Source of the DNA: Clostridium disporicum
GTDB taxonomy: Bacteria; Bacillota; Clostridia; Clostridiales; Clostridiaceae
Length of the DNA stretch: 44,919 nucleotides
Direction: 5' to 3'
Assembly: GCF_001405015.1 (NCBI RefSeq)
Contig: NZ_CYZX01000018.1
Coordinates: 27,886 to 72,804, forward strand
Of this stretch, positions 41,123 to 44,919 are shown piece by piece (position 1 is the first letter of the stretch; each line of letters begins with the position of its first letter). Below the pieces are notes generated by a model. The model made no database searches, was not told the DNA's origin, and saw only the letters and a program-made list of their open reading frames with translations. A program made the translations under genes and the position numbers.

Positions 41123-41962
41123 ATGAGAACAACTGTTAATATTAATAATAAATTAACTATGATTTCAGAAATGATTAATGATTCAACTTTTCAAATACTT
41201 GAGTATGAAAACTTAAGTGGAGTAAGTTCGATTGAGAATACAATAAATATAAATAGATTACAGAATTATGGGATAACTCTTAAGCAAGCTAGAATAATCT
41301 TAGATAATAGTTCGGTTAAAGTACAGCCTGGAGCTTTAAGCTTTATGAAAGGTGACGTTTCTATAAAAAGTAATATAGAAGTTACATCTAAATTTTCACA
41401 GAGGTTATTTAAAAATAAAAAAATAGATGAATCTATGATTAAACCAATAATTGAAGGTAAAGGGGAGGTGTTTTTAGAACAAACCCTTGAATATTTTACG
41501 TTGGTAGAGTTAGAAGATGATGAAGTAATAATAGATGATAATATATTTTATGCTTGTGAAGAGGAAATTGAAATATATAAAATTATGAAAAGGACATCTC
41601 AAATGAAAGAAGATGATGAGGATATTGTTCAATTGAAGCTAAAAGGAAGTGGGATAGTTTTATTAAAAATTCCAGTACCTGAAAGTGAGATATTAAGATG
41701 TAAACTTTATAAAGATAAACTAGTAGTAAAAGATGATTTAGTAGTATTGAGAACAGGAAATGTAAAATTATCAGTAGAGAGTTCTGGAAATACTATAATT
41801 AGGGATATATCTGATAATGATGATAAGGTTGATATATATACTGGGATAGGAGAAGCTTGGATAATTCCTACAAAAAATATTTATAACAAAACTTTTAATA
41901 TAAGCAGTGATATTTGCAAAGAAAATTTTGATGACGATGATGAGAATGATGAAATATATTAA
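41123..41962 (+). CDS. AIM24-family protein, function unknown
   Basis: This 279-residue protein has the AIM24 (DUF124) beta-rich core: a middle stretch LDNSSVKVQPGALSFMKGD with VSIKSNIEVTSK, then GKGEVFLEQTLEYFTLVEL. The C-terminus is strongly acidic (ENFDDDDENDEIY). I start it at ATG 41123, 6 bases after GGGGTG; a GTG at 41114 overlaps that site. A small hairpin (CTTGTC 41091-41096 with GACAAG 41106-41111) lies just before it. AIM24 is named from a yeast mitochondrial protein; the bacterial role is unknown. Confidence 0.8.
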   Translation: MRTTVNINNKLTMISEMINDSTFQILEYENLSGVSSIENTININRLQNYGITLKQARIILDNSSVKVQPGALSFMKGDVSIKSNIEVTSKFSQRLFKNKKIDESMIKPIIEGKGEVFLEQTLEYFTLVELEDDEVIIDDNIFYACEEEIEIYKIMKRTSQMKEDDEDIVQLKLKGSGIVLLKIPVPESEILRCKLYKDKLVVKDDLVVLRTGNVKLSVESSGNTIIRDISDNDDKVDIYTGIGEAWIIPTKNIYNKTFNISSDICKENFDDDDENDEIY

Positions 41963-42046
41963 TTATAAGTTCAAATAACTAAAGTTTAAATTTGAATACT
42001 AACTTATGGATATAATATATTATAAATAGACGATTTTGTTATCAAG

Positions 42047-42075
42047 TTGTAAATTAAAGGAATACGATGTATACT
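42047..42075 (+). promoter_or_regulatory. Promoter of glmM
   Basis: TTGTAA (42047-42052) and TATACT (42070-42075) are 17 bases apart, upstream of a leader of about 55 nt. No ribozyme or riboswitch was recognised there. Confidence 0.6.
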
Positions 42076-42135
42076 ATAGTGGGGTTTTACTAGTTCATTA
42101 AAGTATATACAATAAAAATAAGTGAGGTAATTTAA

Positions 42136-43479
42136 ATGAGTAGAATGTTTGGAACTGATGGAGTAAGAGGTGTAGCAAACACTGAATTAACTGCAGATAT
42201 TGCTTATAGTTTAGGAAGAGCTGGAGCTTATGTTTTAACAGAAGGTACACATAAACCAAAGATACTAGTAGCTAAGGATACAAGAATATCAGGGGATATG
42301 TTAGAAGCAGCTTTAGTTGCAGGGATACTTTCAGTAGGAGCAGAGGCTGTATTGTTAGGAGTTGTACCAACACCAGCAGTAGCTTATTTAACAAGAAAAT
42401 ATAATGCTGATGCAGGAGTAATGATTTCAGCATCTCATAATCCAGTTCAAGATAATGGAATAAAGTTCTTTGATAATAGAGGATATAAATTAGATGATAG
42501 TATAGAAGATGAAATACAAAGAGTTATAGAAAGTAACTTCGCAGAGGTTCCATCACCAATAGGAGGAGCTATAGGTAGATGTAGTACTGAACCAAGAGCG
42601 TTAGATGAATATATAGATTTTGTTAAGTCAACTATTACAGGTGATTTAAAAGGAGTAAGAGTTGGATTAGATTGTGCTAATGGAGCAGCTTACGAAGCAG
42701 CAGTTAAGGCATTTAGAGAGTTAGGTGCAGTAGTTAGAGTAATCAATGATAATCCAGATGGAGAAAATATTAATGATGCTTGTGGATCAACTCATCCAGA
42801 AGAATTAATGGATTATGTTGTAAGAAAGAATTGTGATTTAGGATTTGCTTTTGATGGTGATGCAGATAGATGTATGGCTGTTGATGAAAAAGGAAATTTA
42901 ATTCATGGAGATTATATCTTAACTTTATGTGCTAAGCACTTAAAAGACGAAGGAAAGTTAAAGGATGATACTTTAGTAGTAACTGTGATGAGTAACCTTG
43001 GTCTAGATATAGCTTGTAAGAAAGAAAATATAAAGACTATTAAGACTAAAGTTGGAGATAGATACGTATTAGAAGAAATGCTTAAGAATGGATATGTTTT
43101 AGGGGGAGAACAATCAGGACATATAATATTCTTAGAACATAATACAACTGGAGATGGATTATTAACAGCACTTCAAGTTGCATCTATTAAAAAGCATACA
43201 GGAAAAACTTTAAGTGAATTAGCTGGAATAATGAAAGAGCTACCTCAAGTATTAGTAAATGCTAGAGTTACTAATGATAAGAAGAATATATACTTAGAAG
43301 ATGAAGAAATAATAAACTCTATTAAGGAAATTGAAGCTAAGCTTAATGGAAAAGGTAGAGTGTTAATAAGAGCATCAGGAACTGAACCTCTAATAAGAGT
43401 TATGCTTGAAGGTGAAAATCAAGAAGAAATCGATAAAATGGCCCATGATCTTGCTAACTTAATACTAAGCAAAATATAA
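42136..43479 (+). CDS. glmM: Phosphoglucosamine mutase
   Basis: GlmM turns glucosamine-6-phosphate into glucosamine-1-phosphate for UDP-GlcNAc and so for peptidoglycan. The product has 447 residues: RMFGTDGVRG at the N-terminus, the phosphoserine S100 in ISASHNP, metal ligands D240, D242 and D244 in FAFDGDADRC, the sugar-binding GGEQSGH, and the phosphate-binding RASGTEPLIRVM. In other Firmicutes CdaA and CdaR form a complex with GlmM; the genes are near but not adjacent here. glmS does not follow. Confidence 0.97.
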   Translation: MSRMFGTDGVRGVANTELTADIAYSLGRAGAYVLTEGTHKPKILVAKDTRISGDMLEAALVAGILSVGAEAVLLGVVPTPAVAYLTRKYNADAGVMISASHNPVQDNGIKFFDNRGYKLDDSIEDEIQRVIESNFAEVPSPIGGAIGRCSTEPRALDEYIDFVKSTITGDLKGVRVGLDCANGAAYEAAVKAFRELGAVVRVINDNPDGENINDACGSTHPEELMDYVVRKNCDLGFAFDGDADRCMAVDEKGNLIHGDYILTLCAKHLKDEGKLKDDTLVVTVMSNLGLDIACKKENIKTIKTKVGDRYVLEEMLKNGYVLGGEQSGHIIFLEHNTTGDGLLTALQVASIKKHTGKTLSELAGIMKELPQVLVNARVTNDKKNIYLEDEEIINSIKEIEAKLNGKGRVLIRASGTEPLIRVMLEGENQEEIDKMAHDLANLILSKI

Positions 43480-43483
43480 AATT

Positions 43484-43510
43484 AAAGACCACACAAGTGG
43501 TCTTTTTATT
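43484..43510 (+). terminator. Terminator of glmM
   Basis: AAAGACCAC (43484-43492) pairs perfectly with GTGGTCTTT (43497-43505), loop ACAA, then T-rich. It begins 5 bases after the stop. Confidence 0.95.
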
Positions 43511-43733
43511 TTTCAAGTAAATTATAGTTAAATCAATTTTATAAATAACATTAGAAGTATAGAAAAAACATAAGACTAGCGAATAAGATTTTTTAATTTA
43601 GTAAAAAAGAATTGGGTGAAATTTAAAGAAAAATGATAAAATGATAAAAAAATAGTCATACAAATAATAAAGTGGTAAAAAAATAACCGATAATTGATAA
43701 GCAGGTAAAGTTGTGTTAATTTTAACAATCATG

Positions 43734-43775
43734 TTGAAAAAATAACAAATTTGTTGTACAATCTTATCATGATAA
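43734..43775 (+). promoter_or_regulatory. Promoter of the first lipoprotein gene with palindrome at the start site
   Basis: TTGAAA (43734-43739) and TACAAT (43757-43762) are 17 bases apart. A 12-base perfect palindrome, TTATCATGATAA (43764-43775), covers the predicted start and looks like an operator. The remaining gap from 43511 to 43733 is very A-rich with no gene. Confidence 0.7.
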
Positions 43776-43811
43776 CGATTAATAAAATTATTTTTTAGGG
43801 GGATAATATTT

Positions 43812-44234
43812 ATGAAAAAGAAAGTAATCGCAGTTACATTATTAGCAGCTATGGCATTAACAGGATGTGGATCTAAAGGATTTACAGGAGAAAAAGTTGG
43901 AGAAATAGAAGATTCAAAAGGAAATGTAACTATGGCAACTGTTCAATTTGAAAATGGTAAAGCAGTAGCAGTAGACATTGATGTTAAACAAGCTGATGGA
44001 TCAATGAAATCAGAAGCTTCTAAATCAGGTGCTTATGATATGAAAAATGAACCAGGAAAGAAATGGCACGAACAAGCTGACTTATTAGAAGAGTTCATCG
44101 TAGCTAACGACTTTGATTTAAGCAAAGTAACTTTAACAAATGACGAAGGAAACACTGATGCAGTATCAGGAGTTACAATAAAAGTTAAAGGTTACTTAGA
44201 CGCAGTTGAGGATGCATTAAAACAAGCTAAATAA
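43812..44234 (+). CDS. Lipoprotein with FMN-binding-like C-terminus, paralogue 1
   Basis: This 140-residue lipoprotein has a signal peptide ending in the lipobox LTGC (C19). The mature part has a short repeat-like beta region, a conserved YDMKNEPGKKWHEQADLLEE run, and the C-terminal pattern DAVSGVTIK (116-124) followed by a helix (YLDAVEDALKQAK). The last pattern resembles the flavin-attachment site of FMN_bind proteins, D-x-x-S-G-A-T-x-S/T, but has V for A and K for the final S/T. Function is unknown; an extracytosolic electron-transfer role is only a possibility. AGGGGG lies 9 bases before the ATG. Confidence 0.8.
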   Translation: MKKKVIAVTLLAAMALTGCGSKGFTGEKVGEIEDSKGNVTMATVQFENGKAVAVDIDVKQADGSMKSEASKSGAYDMKNEPGKKWHEQADLLEEFIVANDFDLSKVTLTNDEGNTDAVSGVTIKVKGYLDAVEDALKQAK

Positions 44235-44252
44235 TAATTGATATAATAAGTG

Positions 44253-44284
44253 GGTATCATTCAAAAATGAATGATACCTTTTTG
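44253..44284 (+). terminator. Terminator after the first lipoprotein gene
   Basis: GGTATCATTC (44253-44262) pairs perfectly with GAATGATACC (44269-44278), loop AAAAAT, then TTTTTG. Confidence 0.95.
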
Positions 44285-44300
44285 TTTAAAATAAATTTAC

Positions 44301-44337
44301 TTTACAACATAAACGCTAAAATGTATAATTTATCATG
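44301..44337 (+). promoter_or_regulatory. Promoter of the second lipoprotein gene
   Basis: TTTACA (44301-44306) and TATAAT (44324-44329) are 17 bases apart. TTATCATG (44330-44337) follows the -10 directly, the same 8 bases that follow the -10 of the first copy, though here the full palindrome is not kept. Confidence 0.7.
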
Positions 44338-44389
44338 CCGAAAAAACAAAAAAAATATAGAAAATTATATGTTTTAGGGAATGACACTT

Positions 44390-44806
44390 ATGAAAAAGAA
44401 AGTAATTGCAGTTGTATTATTAGCATCTATGACATTAACTGGATGTGGGTCAAAAGCATTTACAGGAGAAAAAGTAGGAGAAGTTCCAGGTGGATTTGGT
44501 GGAACAACTAAAGCTACAGTTAAATTTGAAGAAGGTAAGCCAGTTTCAGTTGAGCTTGATAATGTAGAAGATAATGGTTCAAGTAAAGCAGAAGCTTCTG
44601 AGGCAGGAACTTACGATATGAACAATGCTCCAGGAAAGAAGTGGCATGAGCAAGTTGATTTATTAGAAGAAGCTATCGTTTCTAATGAATTTGATTTAAG
44701 CAAATTAAATGTAACTGATGGAAAAACTGATGCAGTATCAGGAGTTACAATTTCAGTTCAAGAATTCGTAGATGCAGTTCAAAACGCTTTAGAACAAGCT
44801 AAATAG
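44390..44806 (+). CDS. Lipoprotein with FMN-binding-like C-terminus, paralogue 2
   Basis: This 138-residue paralogue of the preceding gene has the same first 8 residues, lipobox LTGC (C19), FTGEKVGE, YDMNNAPGKKWHEQVDLLEE and the C-terminal DAVSGVTIS (114-122). Here the last position of the flavinylation-like pattern is Ser, so it is closer to a functional site than copy 1. The middle region differs most (GGFGGTTKATV against DSKGNVTMATV). I start it at ATG 44390, 9 bases after AGGGA; ATG 44381 touches that site. Each copy has its own promoter and terminator, so the duplication included the regulatory region. Confidence 0.8.
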   Translation: MKKKVIAVVLLASMTLTGCGSKAFTGEKVGEVPGGFGGTTKATVKFEEGKPVSVELDNVEDNGSSKAEASEAGTYDMNNAPGKKWHEQVDLLEEAIVSNEFDLSKLNVTDGKTDAVSGVTISVQEFVDAVQNALEQAK

Positions 44807-44861
44807 TAACTAATATGAAAAAGGGGCTGTATCAAAAAAAATTTGATATTTGCCGATAAAG

Positions 44862-44893
44862 AAAAGGAAGTTCGAATTTGAACTTCCTTTTTT
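44862..44893 (+). terminator. Terminator after the second lipoprotein gene
   Basis: AAAAGGAAGTTC (44862-44873) pairs perfectly with GAACTTCCTTTT (44880-44891), loop GAATTT, continuing into T. A smaller hairpin TATCAAA/TTTGATA lies just before it (44830-44848). Confidence 0.88.
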
Positions 44894-44919
44894 GCGCATA
44901 GTAATAATATGAAAAACTT

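Noticed and set aside
41963..42135. glmS-type ribozyme or riboswitch before glmM
   Set aside because: No pairing like the glmS ribozyme core was found; only a promoter and a short leader are visible, and glmS itself is absent.
43764..43775. Fur box at the first lipoprotein promoter
   Set aside because: TTATCATGATAA resembles part of a Fur site, but the full 19-base pattern is not present and the gene has no clear iron link; it is kept only as an unnamed palindrome.
1..44919. tRNA or rRNA genes
   Set aside because: I looked in the intergenic stretches for cloverleaf arms and the TTCGA-type T-loop and found none that hold together.

Overview
The window is a strongly AT-rich chromosomal segment that reads as a spore-forming, butyrate-producing member of Clostridium sensu stricto (cluster I) or a close relative. 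The evidence is the clostridial ribosomal-protein gene order, frequent TTG and GTG starts behind strong AGGAGG sites, a cwlD gene and a SleB-type hydrolase (spore cortex enzymes), a ptb-buk pair (butyrate formation), ECF vitamin-transporter energizing genes, and zinc-ribbon forms of S4, S14 and L36. The species cannot be named from the sequence.

Region 1 (1-16635) is the translation super-locus. It starts with the 3' end of tuf and its terminator. A consensus promoter and a structured leader of about 194 nt precede the S10-spc cluster: rpsJ, rplC, rplD, rplW, rplB, rpsS, rplV, rpsC, rplP, rpmC, rpsQ, rplN, rplX, rplE, rpsZ, rpsH, rplF, rplR, rpsE, rpmD, rplO, secY, adk, map, a KOW-domain gene, infA and rpmJ. 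A second promoter and hairpin leader precede the alpha operon (rpsM, rpsK, rpsD, rpoA, rplQ), which ends at a strong terminator. Genes here use many C-ending codons (ttc, aac, atc), as highly expressed genes do; most later genes, with ptsI an exception, are richer in A/T-ending codons.

Region 2 (16690-21099) holds ecfA1-ecfA2-ecfT-truA, then rplM-rpsI with its own promoter, an L13-type leader and a terminator.

Region 3 (21100-32801) is a set of short transcription units: a Na/Pi-cotransporter-PhoU protein, cwlD, a convergent YitT-family gene, nrdA-nrdB behind two NrdR-like boxes, ptsI, a two-gene chromate-type transporter, and an isoaspartyl dipeptidase gene.

Region 4 (32802-44919) starts with an unusual mirror-arranged array of small hairpins between convergent genes. 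Next come a SleB-like hydrolase and an unknown membrane-anchored protein on the minus strand. Then follow cdaA-cdaR (c-di-AMP synthesis), a COG2509 flavoprotein, ptb-buk, an AIM24-family gene, glmM, and two tandem paralogous lipoproteins with FMN-binding-like C-termini. The cdaA-cdaR-glmM grouping known from Bacillus is still recognisable but is interrupted by four other genes.

No tRNA, rRNA, CRISPR array, complete insertion sequence or prophage was seen. The least explained element is the hairpin array at about 32807-32994. Secondary points of interest are the S10 and alpha-operon leaders, the 19-bp inverted repeat at 23853-23939, a promoter plus terminator-like hairpin upstream of nrdA, and the duplicated lipoproteins. 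All promoter, leader and start calls come from reading the sequence by eye.
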